From Stenotrophomonas sp. ATCM1_4 (lineage in GTDB: Bacteria > Pseudomonadota > Gammaproteobacteria > Xanthomonadales > Xanthomonadaceae): 64,000 bases of DNA. Every line of letters begins with the position of its first letter. The stretch's first letter is position 1. The notes beneath the pieces were generated by a model. The model had not been told where the DNA came from. It saw only the letters and a list, made by a program, of their open reading frames with translations, and made no database searches. Positions 28,083-36,160 of this stretch are shown in pieces. Position numbers and translations under genes: made by a program. The DNA lies in NCBI RefSeq assembly GCF_004348115.1, contig NZ_QPFB01000001.1:4046028-4110027 (forward strand). The letters are read 5' to 3'.

Positions 28083-29176
28083 AGATCACCGACATCGAAC
28101 TGGGCATGCTGCGCGTGCCCCTGAAGACCCCGTTCAAGACCGCGCTGCGCACGGTGGAAACCATGGAGGACGTGGTGGTGCTGGTCCGCACCGACAGCGG
28201 CCACACCGGCTATGGCGAGGCCCCGCCCACGGCGGTGATCACCGGTGACACGCACGGCTCGATCATCGAGGCCATCAACACCTTCATCAAGCCGCGCCTG
28301 CTCGGCGAGGACATCAGCAACCTCAATCGCATCTGCGGCCTCATCCAGTCCTCGCTGGAGCGCAACACCAGCGCCAAGGCGGCGGTGGAAATCGCCGTGT
28401 ACGACCTGTGGGCGCAGCTGCACGGCGCCCCGCTGTACCAGATGCTGGGTGGCGGCGACCCGGTGATCACCACCGACATCACCATCAGCGTGGACTACAT
28501 CGACAAGATGGTGGCCGACTCGCTGTCGGCGGTCGAGCGCGGCTTCGAGTCGCTGAAGATCAAGGTGGGCAAGGACATCGGCCTGGACATCGAGCGGGTC
28601 AAGGCGATCCACGCCGCGGTCGAGGGCCGCGCCCTGCTGCGCCTGGACGCCAACCAGGGCTGGACCGCCAAGCAGGCGGTCTACGCGATGAGCGCGCTGG
28701 AGAACGCCGGCGTGGTGCTGGAACTGCTGGAGCAGCCGGTCAAGGCCGCCGACATCGCCGGCATGAAGTACGTGACCGAGCGGGTGAACACCCCGGTGAT
28801 GGCCGACGAAAGCGTGTTCAGCCCGCACCAGGTGTTCGACCTGATCCAGCAGGGCGCGGCGGACATCATCAACATCAAGCTGATGAAGACCGGCGGCATC
28901 TCCAACGCGATCAAGATCGCCGACATCGCCTCGCTGTACGGCGTGCCGTGCATGATCGGCTGCATGCTGGAGTCGAGCATCAGCGTGGCCGCCGCGGTGC
29001 ACCTGGCGGTGGCCAAGTCCGGCGCGATCACCAAGGTCGACCTCGACGGCCCCTCGCTGAGCCAGTTCAATCCGGTCGAAGGCGGGGTGATCTTCAACGA
29101 GTCGGAGATCACCATCACCGACGCCCCCGGCCTGGGCATCCTCCAGGTGCGCGGCCTGGAGATGATCAAGCCGTGA
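28079..29176 (+). CDS. ykfB: L-Ala-D/L-Glu (dipeptide) epimerase, enolase superfamily
   Basis: Interconverts L-Ala-D-Glu and L-Ala-L-Glu, making murein dipeptides usable by ordinary peptidases. It has 365 residues and no signal peptide, so it is cytoplasmic. The active-site set of the family is complete: K160-x-K162 (LKIKVG), metal ligands D190 (LRLDANQGW), E218 (ELLEQP) and D243 (MADES), and general base K267 (INIKLMK). Its ATG overlaps the NlpC/P60 stop codon (ATGA). Since the hydrolase is exported and the epimerase is not, the dipeptide must cross the inner membrane between the two steps. Confidence 0.93.
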   Translation: MKITDIELGMLRVPLKTPFKTALRTVETMEDVVVLVRTDSGHTGYGEAPPTAVITGDTHGSIIEAINTFIKPRLLGEDISNLNRICGLIQSSLERNTSAKAAVEIAVYDLWAQLHGAPLYQMLGGGDPVITTDITISVDYIDKMVADSLSAVERGFESLKIKVGKDIGLDIERVKAIHAAVEGRALLRLDANQGWTAKQAVYAMSALENAGVVLELLEQPVKAADIAGMKYVTERVNTPVMADESVFSPHQVFDLIQQGAADIINIKLMKTGGISNAIKIADIASLYGVPCMIGCMLESSISVAAAVHLAVAKSGAITKVDLDGPSLSQFNPVEGGVIFNESEITITDAPGLGILQVRGLEMIKP

Positions 29177-29248
29177 TGCACGCGGCGACGGCAACCGCTG
29201 CTGCAGCCGTTGCCGCCGACGCACGAATTGCTGTTGCTGTTGCTTCTG

Positions 29249-29291
29249 CCCCCTCCCTTGCGCAGCGCGCAGGGGAGGGCTGGGGAGGGGT
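29249..29291 (+). repeat. Palindromic repeat with G-rich tail, copy 3
   Basis: CCCTCCCTTGCGC pairs with GCGCAGGGGAGGG and is followed by the tail GGGCTGGGGAGGGGT. The tail is identical to that of copy 1. Confidence 0.85.
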
Positions 29292-29405
29292 AGCTCCGGC
29301 TCTGCTCCTGCTCTGCCATATAGCGGGCCCAACACCGCAGCCCATCGAGGGAACAAGGCACGGGGGTTGGAGCGCAGCGCCTCCCGGCGATGCTTTCTTC
29401 TGTAG

Positions 29406-29490
29406 CCCCCTCCCCCCCCCTCCCCCGCACTGCGTGCGAGGGAGGGGGCGCACCCCAAAGCAACCACCACACTGCGTGCGAACGAGGGAG
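29406..29490 (-). repeat. Palindromic repeat, copy 4 (reverse orientation) with a partial tandem copy
   Basis: A C-rich left flank precedes CGCACTGCGTGCGAGGGAGG (29427-29446), the mirror orientation of copy 3. A shortened second copy, CACTGCGTGCGAACGAGGGA, follows at 29470-29489. The long C-run (29411-29420) is a likely slippage site. Confidence 0.75.
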
Positions 29491-29567
29491 CCCCGGTACG
29501 TACCCGACCCTCTCCAAAGCGGCCGTCCATCCCGTAAAGTCACCCACGAACTCCCGGCACACCGCCC

Positions 29568-30416
29568 ATGGCCCCACTGCTGAAAATCCGCGCCGAACGC
29601 GAACAGATGTCGGCCATTGAACGTCGCATCGCCGACTTCATCCTCGACAACGCCCACCTGCTGCGCGACTACTCCTCCCAGCAGCTGGCCAATGCCCTGG
29701 GCATCAGCCAATCCAGCGTCGTCAAGTTCAGCCAGAAGCTGGGCTTCAAGGGCTATCCCGACCTGAAGTACTCGGTCGGCTCGGCCGTCGCGCTGGCCGG
29801 CAACGGCGACACCACCGACTGGCCTCCGGAAGAACAGCCCGGCGGCTACCTGCTGGCCGCCGACACGCTGCGCCGCGCCAAGTCCGCCGCCGAGGAGGAA
29901 ACCATGGCGGCCAACCCGCAGGCCGACGTCGAGGCCGTCATCGCGCTGGTCGACAACGCGCCCAAGGTCTTCATCTACGGCCTAGGCGACGACGGCCTGT
30001 ACGCCCGCGAATTCGCCATGCGGCTGTCGCTGCTGGGCATCCTCACCGTCCAGCACGCCGACCCCATCCTGATGACCGCCAACCTCTCCGCCGCGCGCCC
30101 CGGCGACGTGCTGCTGGTGTTCTCCGAGTTCGGCAAGCTGCCGCAGCTGTGGCAGCTCTCGCGCCAGTTCCAGGAGGTCGGCGGCAAGGTCGTGTCGATC
30201 ACCCGCCACACCGCCAATCCGCTGCGCGCACACGCCGATGCCGCGCTCGCCATCTGCGCGCATGACCGGCAACCGCAGATCGCGCAACTGCTGTACCGTT
30301 GCTCGCTGCAGTACCTGCTGGACTTCGTGTTCGTGCTGTTGTGCCAGTCCAATCCGGACCGGCAACGACAACTGGCATTGAACCAGGAACGCATCCAGCA
30401 CCTGATCGACAACTGA
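29568..30416 (+). CDS. MurR/RpiR family transcriptional regulator
   Basis: A 282-residue regulator with an N-terminal HTH_6 domain (recognition region about residues 36-67, SQQLANALGISQSSVVKFSQ) and a C-terminal SIS sugar-isomerase-like effector domain (about 120-250, VFIYGLGDDGLYAREF). Family members sense phosphosugars; E. coli MurR senses MurNAc-6-phosphate. The setting among peptidoglycan-peptide genes fits a wall-derived effector, but that is inference. It leads a run with the L,D-transpeptidase-like gene (17 bases on) and the transporter. It may also act on the palindrome at 26571-26609. Confidence 0.9.
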   Translation: MAPLLKIRAEREQMSAIERRIADFILDNAHLLRDYSSQQLANALGISQSSVVKFSQKLGFKGYPDLKYSVGSAVALAGNGDTTDWPPEEQPGGYLLAADTLRRAKSAAEEETMAANPQADVEAVIALVDNAPKVFIYGLGDDGLYAREFAMRLSLLGILTVQHADPILMTANLSAARPGDVLLVFSEFGKLPQLWQLSRQFQEVGGKVVSITRHTANPLRAHADAALAICAHDRQPQIAQLLYRCSLQYLLDFVFVLLCQSNPDRQRQLALNQERIQHLIDN

Positions 30417-30433
30417 CAGCCGGAGCCGCCGCC

Positions 30434-31225
30434 ATGCCATCCCTGTTTCCCTCCCTCGCCCGGCAGGTGCTGTCACCGCTGTTGTGCCTGTTCGCACTGG
30501 CGGCCCCGCTCGCCTCGGCCCATTCGTTGCCTGCGCCGGTGCACGCCGCGCGCCAGTTGATCGTGGTCACCACGCCCAGCTGGGACACCCCGTCGGGCCA
30601 CCTGCAGGCTTTCGAGCGCACCGGACACGGTTGGCAGGCACATGCCGGCGGTTTCGACGTGGCCCTGGGCCGCAGCGGCAGCGCCTGGGGCATCGGCCTG
30701 CATCCGCCCCAGTCCGATGGCCCGCACAAGCGCGAGGGCGACGGCCGCAGCCCGGCCGGCATCTTCGCCATTGGCCCGGCCTTCGGCTATGCCGAACACA
30801 TCCACAGCGCCCTGCCCTACCTGCCGATGCAGGCCAGCAGCTACTGCATGGATGTACCGGCCTCGCCGCTGTACAACCGCATCGTCGATGCCGCCCAGGT
30901 CGGTGCCGACGCGGTCAAGGGCTCGACCGAGGCCATGCGCCTGGACCTGCACAACGACGGCGACCGCCGTTACCGCGAAGGCTTCGTCATCGAACACAAC
31001 CCCGGCAACGTGCCGGGCCAGGGCAGCTGCATCTTCGCCCACCTGTGGCGTGCCCCCGGCGAAGCCACCGCCGGCTGCACCGCGATGGAGCCGCAGCAGA
31101 TGAGTGACCTGCTGGCCTGGCTCAACCCCGCCGCCCAGCCCGTGTTCGTGCTGCTGCCCCAGGCCGAGTACGAACGCCTGCGCCGTGACTGGGGACTGCC
31201 CTCCCTGGCGGAGGCCGCGCCTTGA
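30434..31225 (+). CDS. Secreted L,D-transpeptidase-like protein (YkuD family, COG3786 type)
   Basis: A 263-residue exported protein (signal peptide MPSLFPSLARQVLSPLLCLF to about residue 29) of the variant YkuD family in which the catalytic cysteine sits in ATAGCTAM, after a conserved GSCIFAHLWR stretch. Members act on wall tetrapeptides as L,D-transpeptidases or carboxypeptidases; which one applies cannot be told here. The start at 30434 is set by the signal peptide. Its TGA overlaps the TTG start of the transporter gene. Confidence 0.86.
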   Translation: MPSLFPSLARQVLSPLLCLFALAAPLASAHSLPAPVHAARQLIVVTTPSWDTPSGHLQAFERTGHGWQAHAGGFDVALGRSGSAWGIGLHPPQSDGPHKREGDGRSPAGIFAIGPAFGYAEHIHSALPYLPMQASSYCMDVPASPLYNRIVDAAQVGADAVKGSTEAMRLDLHNDGDRRYREGFVIEHNPGNVPGQGSCIFAHLWRAPGEATAGCTAMEPQQMSDLLAWLNPAAQPVFVLLPQAEYERLRRDWGLPSLAEAAP

Positions 31226-32514
31226 GCACGCCTGCACGCCGCTTCACCGTCTCCGCGCCGGTCAAGGTGCTGATCGCGCTGGCCATCGCCGCCATCGTCG
31301 GCCTGTCGCTGGCCCGGTACGATCCGGCACTGGCGCTGAAGGTGGCCGATGTCGCCCGCCCGATCGGCCGGCTGTGGCTCAACGCGCTGCAGATGACCGT
31401 GGTGCCGCTGGTCACCGCGCTGGTCATCGTCGGCGTCAACACCGCCAGCAATGCCGCCGCCTCGGGCCGTACCGCGCGCAACGCGATCATCGTGTTCCTG
31501 GTCCTGCTGGTCGGCTCGGCCGCGTTCTCGGCCCTGGTCACCCCCGCCCTGCTCGACCTGGTGCCGCGTGATGCCGACACCATCCGGACCTTCCGCGAGG
31601 CGCTGCGCTCGCCGGCCACCGCCGCCACGCCGCCATCGGCGGCGCAGTGGATCAGCGGGCTGATCCCGAACAACGCGCTGGCCGCGGCCGCATCGGCCTC
31701 GATGCTGCCGCTGGTGGTGTTCGCCATGTTCTTCGGCTTCGCCCTGAGCCGGCAGGAAGCCGGGCGCCGCGAGCGGCTGCTCGACCTCATCCGCACCGTC
31801 TCCGACACCATGATCAGCATCGTGCGCTGGGTGCTGTGGGCCGCGCCGGTGGGCGTGTTCGCGCTGGTGCTGGTGGTCTGCGCCGAGGTCGGCATGAGCG
31901 TGCTGGGCGTGATCGGCTACTACATCGTGCTGATGTGCGTGATCTACATCCTGATCACCCTGCTGCTGTACGTGGTCGCACGCTTCGCCGCCGGCGAACC
32001 GCTGCGCCGCTTCGCCGCCGCGCTGCTGCCGGTGCAGGTGATCGCCGGCAGCACGCAGTCCTCGCTGGCCTCGTTGCCGGCGATGATCGACAGCGCGCGC
32101 AACCGGCTGGGCTACCCGCCGGCGCTGACCGCGCTGGTACTGCCGATGGCGGTGTCGCTGTTCCGCATCACCAGCCCGGCGCAGTACATCGCCGTGGCCA
32201 GTTTCATTGCCTGGCTGTATGGCTTCGAGATCCACGCCTCGCAGTACGCGGTGGCGGTGCTGCTGGCGGCCGTCATCAGCATGGGCTCGACCGGCCTGCC
32301 CGGCCAGGCCAACTTCATGACCAACAACCTGCCGATCACCCAGAGCATGGGGCTGCCGGTGGAACCGCTGGGCGTGCTGCTGGCGGTGGACACCATCCCC
32401 GACGTGTTCTGCACCATCGGCAATGCCACCGGCGGGGTCACCGCCACCGGCATCGTGGCCCGCCATACCGCGCCCCACCCGGAACCGGGACCGGAACCCA
32501 CCGAGCCGGGCTGA
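31222..32514 (+). CDS. DAACS-family (glutamate/dicarboxylate:cation-like) transporter with atypical binding site
   Basis: A 430-residue inner-membrane carrier with the GltP/DctA fold: eight membrane helices, HP1 (STQSSLASLP, about 278-286) and HP2 (GSTGLPG, 355-361). The transport-site segment VDTIPDVFCTIGNATGG aligns without gaps to archaeal GltPh, whose numbering happens to coincide. D390, D394, T398 and N401 are kept, but the carboxylate-binding Arg397 is Cys and the sodium ligand Asp405 is Gly. The usual NMDGT motif is replaced by FRITS (314-318). The substrate is therefore unlikely to be glutamate or succinate. The TTG start has GGAGG 7 bases upstream and overlaps the preceding stop. Confidence 0.87.
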   Translation: MSTPARRFTVSAPVKVLIALAIAAIVGLSLARYDPALALKVADVARPIGRLWLNALQMTVVPLVTALVIVGVNTASNAAASGRTARNAIIVFLVLLVGSAAFSALVTPALLDLVPRDADTIRTFREALRSPATAATPPSAAQWISGLIPNNALAAAASASMLPLVVFAMFFGFALSRQEAGRRERLLDLIRTVSDTMISIVRWVLWAAPVGVFALVLVVCAEVGMSVLGVIGYYIVLMCVIYILITLLLYVVARFAAGEPLRRFAAALLPVQVIAGSTQSSLASLPAMIDSARNRLGYPPALTALVLPMAVSLFRITSPAQYIAVASFIAWLYGFEIHASQYAVAVLLAAVISMGSTGLPGQANFMTNNLPITQSMGLPVEPLGVLLAVDTIPDVFCTIGNATGGVTATGIVARHTAPHPEPGPEPTEPG

Positions 32515-32537
32515 GCCTGGCCGGAGGGGATGAAATG

Positions 32538-32570
32538 ACGAAGGGCGGGTGCATGGCACCCGCCCTTCGT
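32538..32570. terminator. Strong bidirectional hairpin between convergent genes
   Basis: Perfect 15-bp arms (ACGAAGGGCGGGTGC at 32538-32552 and its complement at 32556-32570) around ATG. It lies between the ends of the transporter gene and yiaA. No long T-run follows, but its position and stability point to transcription termination on both strands. Confidence 0.75.
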
Positions 32571-32592
32571 CGTTGCGCTGTACCGCGCGGGC

Positions 32593-33027
32593 TCAGTCCT
32601 GCGGCGGCAGCGGCGGTGCGCCGTACAGCGCGTCGGCCGCCATCGTGTCGCGGGTGTTCTTCTGCACGGCCACCGCGCCAAACAGCGACAGCGCATAGGA
32701 CATGCCGTAGAACCCCTTCTCGCTCAGCAACAGGGTCGCGTTCCACAGCCCGACCACCAGCAGCAGCAAGGCCGACAACAGGGCGAACCAGCACAGGCTG
32801 TAGTACAGCGCACTCACCGGGATCCCCTCCACGCGGTCGCGCACGCTCTTCTGCAGGGACACCGCGGCGAACAGGCCGAACAGCAGCAACGACAGGTAGT
32901 AGCCCTTCTCGTTGAGCATCATCTCCGCGTTGAACAAGCCCACCAGATAAGCGACCGCGCCGAGCATCAACGCCGTCCACGATGCGGCGATGAAGGCTGC
33001 CGAGGGTCGTTGCACCTGAGGTTTCAT
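32593..33027 (-). CDS. yiaA: YiaA/YiaB-type inner-membrane protein
   Basis: A 144-residue protein made of two repeated two-helix units: [20 protein letters not shown] in the first half and [20 protein letters not shown] in the second, each followed by an LQK/VQK motif. This is the YiaAB two-helix domain. Function unknown; the E. coli homologue is an uncharacterised inner-membrane protein. The ATG at 33027 has AAGGAG 8 bases upstream. Confidence 0.9.
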   Translation of the reverse strand: MKPQVQRPSAAFIAASWTALMLGAVAYLVGLFNAEMMLNEKGYYLSLLLFGLFAAVSLQKSVRDRVEGIPVSALYYSLCWFALLSALLLLVVGLWNATLLLSEKGFYGMSYALSLFGAVAVQKNTRDTMAADALYGAPPLPPQD

Positions 33028-33187
33028 CAGCCAAACTCCTTGTAGGGACACCCCGCCCGGTCTTGGGCGTGAGCCGCTACGTTATGCGATCCATCGCCAC
33101 CTTCCCAGAGGCCCGGGCCCGGAAGACCCCGACGGGCATGGTGTAATGGCGCCGTTGGACAGACGTTTCCCCTCATTGGAGAACCCC

Positions 33188-34345
33188 ATGCCCCGTCCCC
33201 TCCTGCTCAGCCTCGCACTGGCGATCACCCCGGCGCTGTTCAGCACCGCCTGCGCCGCCGACCCCGCCGATCCTGCCGCCGAAGCGGCCATCAAGCCCGC
33301 GCAATGGCCCTTCGCCGCCACCGAGGTCGCCCGCTTCAACGAGCCGTGGGCGATGACCTTCCTGCCCGATGGCAGCCTGCTGGTCACCGAAAAGGCCGGC
33401 AAGCTGCTGCACGTCGACCCGGCCAGCGGCAAGCGGAGCGAGATCAGCGGCGTACCGACCGTGGCCTATGGCGGCCAGGGCGGCTTCGGTGACGTGCTGG
33501 CCCATCCGCAGTTCACCAGCAATGGCTGGGTCTACTACAGCTATGCCGAGGACGGCCAGGACGACACCCGGGGTGCCGCGGTGGCGCGCGCCCGGCTGGT
33601 GCTGGCCGCCGACGGCAGCGGACAGCTCAGCGACGCCCAGGTGATCTGGCGGCAGACCCCCAAGGTCAGCGGCCGCGGCCATTACGGCCACCGCCTGGCC
33701 TTCGGCCCGGACGGCAAGCTGTGGATCAGCTCCAGCGAGCGGCAGAAGTTCGATCCCGCCCAGGACATGAAGACCAACCTGGGCAAGATCATCCGCCTCA
33801 ACGACGATGGCAGCGTTCCGGCCGACAACCCGTTCGTGGCGCAGGGTGCGCCGGCCGACCAGGTGTGGTCGCTGGGCCATCGCAGCGTGCTGGGCATCGC
33901 CTTCGACGGCAACGGCAAGCTGTGGGAGCACGAGATGGGCCCCAAGGGCGGCGACGAGCTGAACCTGATCCAGCGCGGCGGCAACTACGGCTACCCCATC
34001 GTCTCCAACGGCGACCACTACGACGGCCGGCCGATCCCCGACCACGACACCCGCCCGGACTTCATCGCCCCGGTGGTGACCTGGCGCCAGGTGATCTCGC
34101 CCGCCGGCTTCGTCATCTACAACGGCGCGCTGTTCCCGCAGTGGAAGGGCAGCGGCTTCATCGGCGGGCTGTCCTCGCAGTCACTGGTGCGCGTGGCCTT
34201 CGACGGCGACACGGCCCGCGAAGCGGAACGCTTCGACATGGGCAAGCGCATCCGCGAAGTGGAGCAGGGCCCGGACGGTGCACTGTGGTTGCTGGAAGAC
34301 GGCAACAACGCCCGCCTGCTCAAGCTGACCCCGAAGGCCGGCTGA
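33188..34345 (+). CDS. PQQ-dependent aldose sugar dehydrogenase, YliI/Asd-like
   Basis: A 385-residue periplasmic six-bladed propeller enzyme that oxidises aldose sugars using pyrroloquinoline quinone. The signal peptide runs to about residue 24 (TACAADP). Family landmarks are [13 protein letters not shown] at the first blade, the active-site [14 protein letters not shown] (His and Arg contacts), SLGHRSVLG and [11 protein letters not shown]. The ATG at 33188 has GGAG 6 bases upstream. No PQQ synthesis genes are in the window. It is a lone gene between divergent yiaA and an unknown membrane protein gene. Confidence 0.92.
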   Translation: MPRPLLLSLALAITPALFSTACAADPADPAAEAAIKPAQWPFAATEVARFNEPWAMTFLPDGSLLVTEKAGKLLHVDPASGKRSEISGVPTVAYGGQGGFGDVLAHPQFTSNGWVYYSYAEDGQDDTRGAAVARARLVLAADGSGQLSDAQVIWRQTPKVSGRGHYGHRLAFGPDGKLWISSSERQKFDPAQDMKTNLGKIIRLNDDGSVPADNPFVAQGAPADQVWSLGHRSVLGIAFDGNGKLWEHEMGPKGGDELNLIQRGGNYGYPIVSNGDHYDGRPIPDHDTRPDFIAPVVTWRQVISPAGFVIYNGALFPQWKGSGFIGGLSSQSLVRVAFDGDTAREAERFDMGKRIREVEQGPDGALWLLEDGNNARLLKLTPKAG

Positions 34346-34382
34346 TCGCGGCCGTTGCATCCGGCGACAAGGACCTGTTGCG

Positions 34383-35561
34383 ATGTTGCTGCGTTACCTG
34401 CCCGCCATCGTGATCGGCGCAGTGGTGGCGGTCCTCACCGCCACCGCCTCGGTGCTGATCCTGCTCGATCACCCCGCCGCGCTGCTGGTCGTCCTCTATG
34501 CGCCGCTGCTCGGCGTCGTGTTGTTGCCGACGCTGCTGCTGGCATGGCTCTACGCGCTGGTCCGCGACCGCGGCGGGACACCCCGGGTGGCGCATCTGGC
34601 GATGCTGGGCCCGGCCGTGCTGGCGGCGCTGATCGTGCCCGCGGGGCAGAGCCTGCGCAGGCAACATGACAGCCTGTTCGGAGCCCCTCCGGTTTCCGAA
34701 GTCCACGTGAACCTGACCGGCCAGACGCTGTGGCTGGACGACAGTGTCAGCACCGGCTTCACCAGCACGCCCGGCTTCGGTCATGTCATGCCGGTCCCGG
34801 CCCTGCCGGTCGGGCAGACCACGCAGATCACCCGCTGGCCGCCGGCGCGGCGCGCCGACGGCCGTGCGTTCCCCTATGCCGGGCACGCGCTGAAGCCAAG
34901 CCGCCTGCAGATCGGCCGGGCCCTGGGCGATGGGCGGCCCTCGCCCGATGTCGTGCCGCTGCGCCGGCCATCGGCCGCCTTGCCACACGACCTGCCGGCG
35001 GGTGACCTCCGCCACGTCTACTACCACTACCCCGACCATGTGGACGTGGTCCTCACGCCGATGCGGTCACCGCGACTGGTACGCACCCCCGCCCGCCGTG
35101 CGCCTGCGGGTTTGACCCTGGTTTCGGTGGCCGATTCCAGCGCGGTGCCGATCGTTCGGCTGGAGCTCAACGGGCAGAACGTCGACCTGCTCCACGCGGA
35201 TCTCGCGCAGGCCACCTGCCCCAACCGGCGCGAACCGCAGGCGCCGGTCATGCTCGGCACCGACACCCCGCTCACGGTCCGCTGGCAGCGCGCCGACGCC
35301 CCGCAGCATTGGCACGAAGCACAGCTGGCCTACCCCGCGTTGCCACTGCCCAGCGGCCTGGCGAAGCAGGCCTATACCGCGCAGCTGATGCTGTATTTCA
35401 GCGACACCCTGCCACCGGCCGTGCAACGCTTCCAGGAAGTGCCCACCGGCGACGTCCGGCTGAGCCTGGCCACCAGCCCCGCACCGGCGGCATATGCAGC
35501 GGTCTCGGCCTGCGCGGACGTGGCCAGCGGCTACGACCTGCAGGTGGTGAAACCACTGTGA
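34383..35561 (+). CDS. Membrane protein of unknown function with a large extracytoplasmic domain
   Basis: This 392-residue protein has three hydrophobic helices in the first 90 residues, followed by about 300 residues without membrane segments, rich in Pro, Ala and Arg with beta-like stretches (SEVHVNLTGQTLWLDD; VRLELNGQNVDLLHADL). The soluble part probably faces the periplasm. I do not recognise a family. The ATG at 34383 has AGGA 9 bases upstream and starts 37 bases after the sugar dehydrogenase stop, so the two may share a transcript. Confidence 0.78.
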   Translation: MLLRYLPAIVIGAVVAVLTATASVLILLDHPAALLVVLYAPLLGVVLLPTLLLAWLYALVRDRGGTPRVAHLAMLGPAVLAALIVPAGQSLRRQHDSLFGAPPVSEVHVNLTGQTLWLDDSVSTGFTSTPGFGHVMPVPALPVGQTTQITRWPPARRADGRAFPYAGHALKPSRLQIGRALGDGRPSPDVVPLRRPSAALPHDLPAGDLRHVYYHYPDHVDVVLTPMRSPRLVRTPARRAPAGLTLVSVADSSAVPIVRLELNGQNVDLLHADLAQATCPNRREPQAPVMLGTDTPLTVRWQRADAPQHWHEAQLAYPALPLPSGLAKQAYTAQLMLYFSDTLPPAVQRFQEVPTGDVRLSLATSPAPAAYAAVSACADVASGYDLQVVKPL

Positions 35562-35568
35562 CCCGCGC

Positions 35569-36051
35569 TCAGCGCAGGCGCAGGCGCAGCCCGATTGCCT
35601 GCACCAGCCCATAGCAGAGCAGCGCGGCGACCAGGCTCATCGTCAGCGGGCTGGCATTGCTGCCGCCCTGCATCGCGCCGGCGCTGAACGCGCCGCTGTA
35701 CCAGCGCCACGCCAACCGCCCGACCAGCACCAGCGACAGCACGCCACCGATCCACGGATTGGGGATGTACCCGGCATGGCCGTCGCGTGCGCTGAACCGG
35801 GTGTGCTTCAGCGCGAACAGCCCCAGCGCCACGCCGGCCACCGCCCCGCCGAGCATTCCCCAGGCCACGTGCGGCAGGAACAGCGCCGCCCAGCCGAGCA
35901 GCAGCACCAGCACCGACAGCAGCACGATGCGCGCGACGTTGCGGTGCGGACGCCACGGCTGCCAACCGAAGTGCCGGCGGATGCGCCGGTAGTACAACAG
36001 GCCGAAACCGGCGGTCATCAACCAGGGCATGTAGACGGGCAGCGCGGCCAT
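35569..36051 (-). CDS. Inner-membrane protein of unknown function
   Basis: A 160-residue protein with about five hydrophobic segments (residues 5-20, 40-58, 62-80, 98-112 and 135-152) and Arg-rich loops (YYRRIRRHFGW). The topology looks like small DUF-type membrane proteins, but I cannot name one. The ATG at 36051 has GGAG 8 bases upstream. It ends 7 bases from the convergent stop at 35561. Confidence 0.75.
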   Translation of the reverse strand: MAALPVYMPWLMTAGFGLLYYRRIRRHFGWQPWRPHRNVARIVLLSVLVLLLGWAALFLPHVAWGMLGGAVAGVALGLFALKHTRFSARDGHAGYIPNPWIGGVLSLVLVGRLAWRWYSGAFSAGAMQGGSNASPLTMSLVAALLCYGLVQAIGLRLRLR

Positions 36052-36129
36052 TTGTGTCTCTCCGGGGAATGGCGCGAGCATCGCATGCCGGCCCACCGCC
36101 GGCAGGTGTCATCTGTCACTCCACGTCGC

Positions 36130-36151
36130 AGGAGCGCCCTTGGGCGCTCCT
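36130..36151. repeat. Intergenic palindrome AGGAGCGCCC-TT-GGGCGCTCCT
   Basis: Perfect 10-bp arms with a 2-base centre, located just past the GH3 stop codon. It resembles the element at 18596-18632 and is probably a REP-like repeat that may also act as a terminator. Confidence 0.65.
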
Positions 36152-36160
36152 ATCGGACGG

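Larger units (their letters stand above)
29177..29567. other. Intergenic stretch holding two inverted repeats and the rpiR promoter region
   Basis: These 391 bases separate the epimerase and regulator genes. They contain two palindromic repeats in opposite orientation (29249-29291 and 29406-29449) plus a partial extra copy at 29468-29490. No gene is evident. The last 75 bases should carry the regulator's promoter, but no good hexamers stand out. Confidence 0.7.

Noticed and set aside
29411..29450. Direct-repeat look of the C-rich blocks, as in a CRISPR array
   Set aside because: The copies are palindromic repeats in opposite orientation, without regular spacers or cas genes.
28028..29530. 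Long open frame opposite the epimerase gene
   Set aside because: The epimerase has its complete active-site set, and the opposite frame has no recognisable domain.
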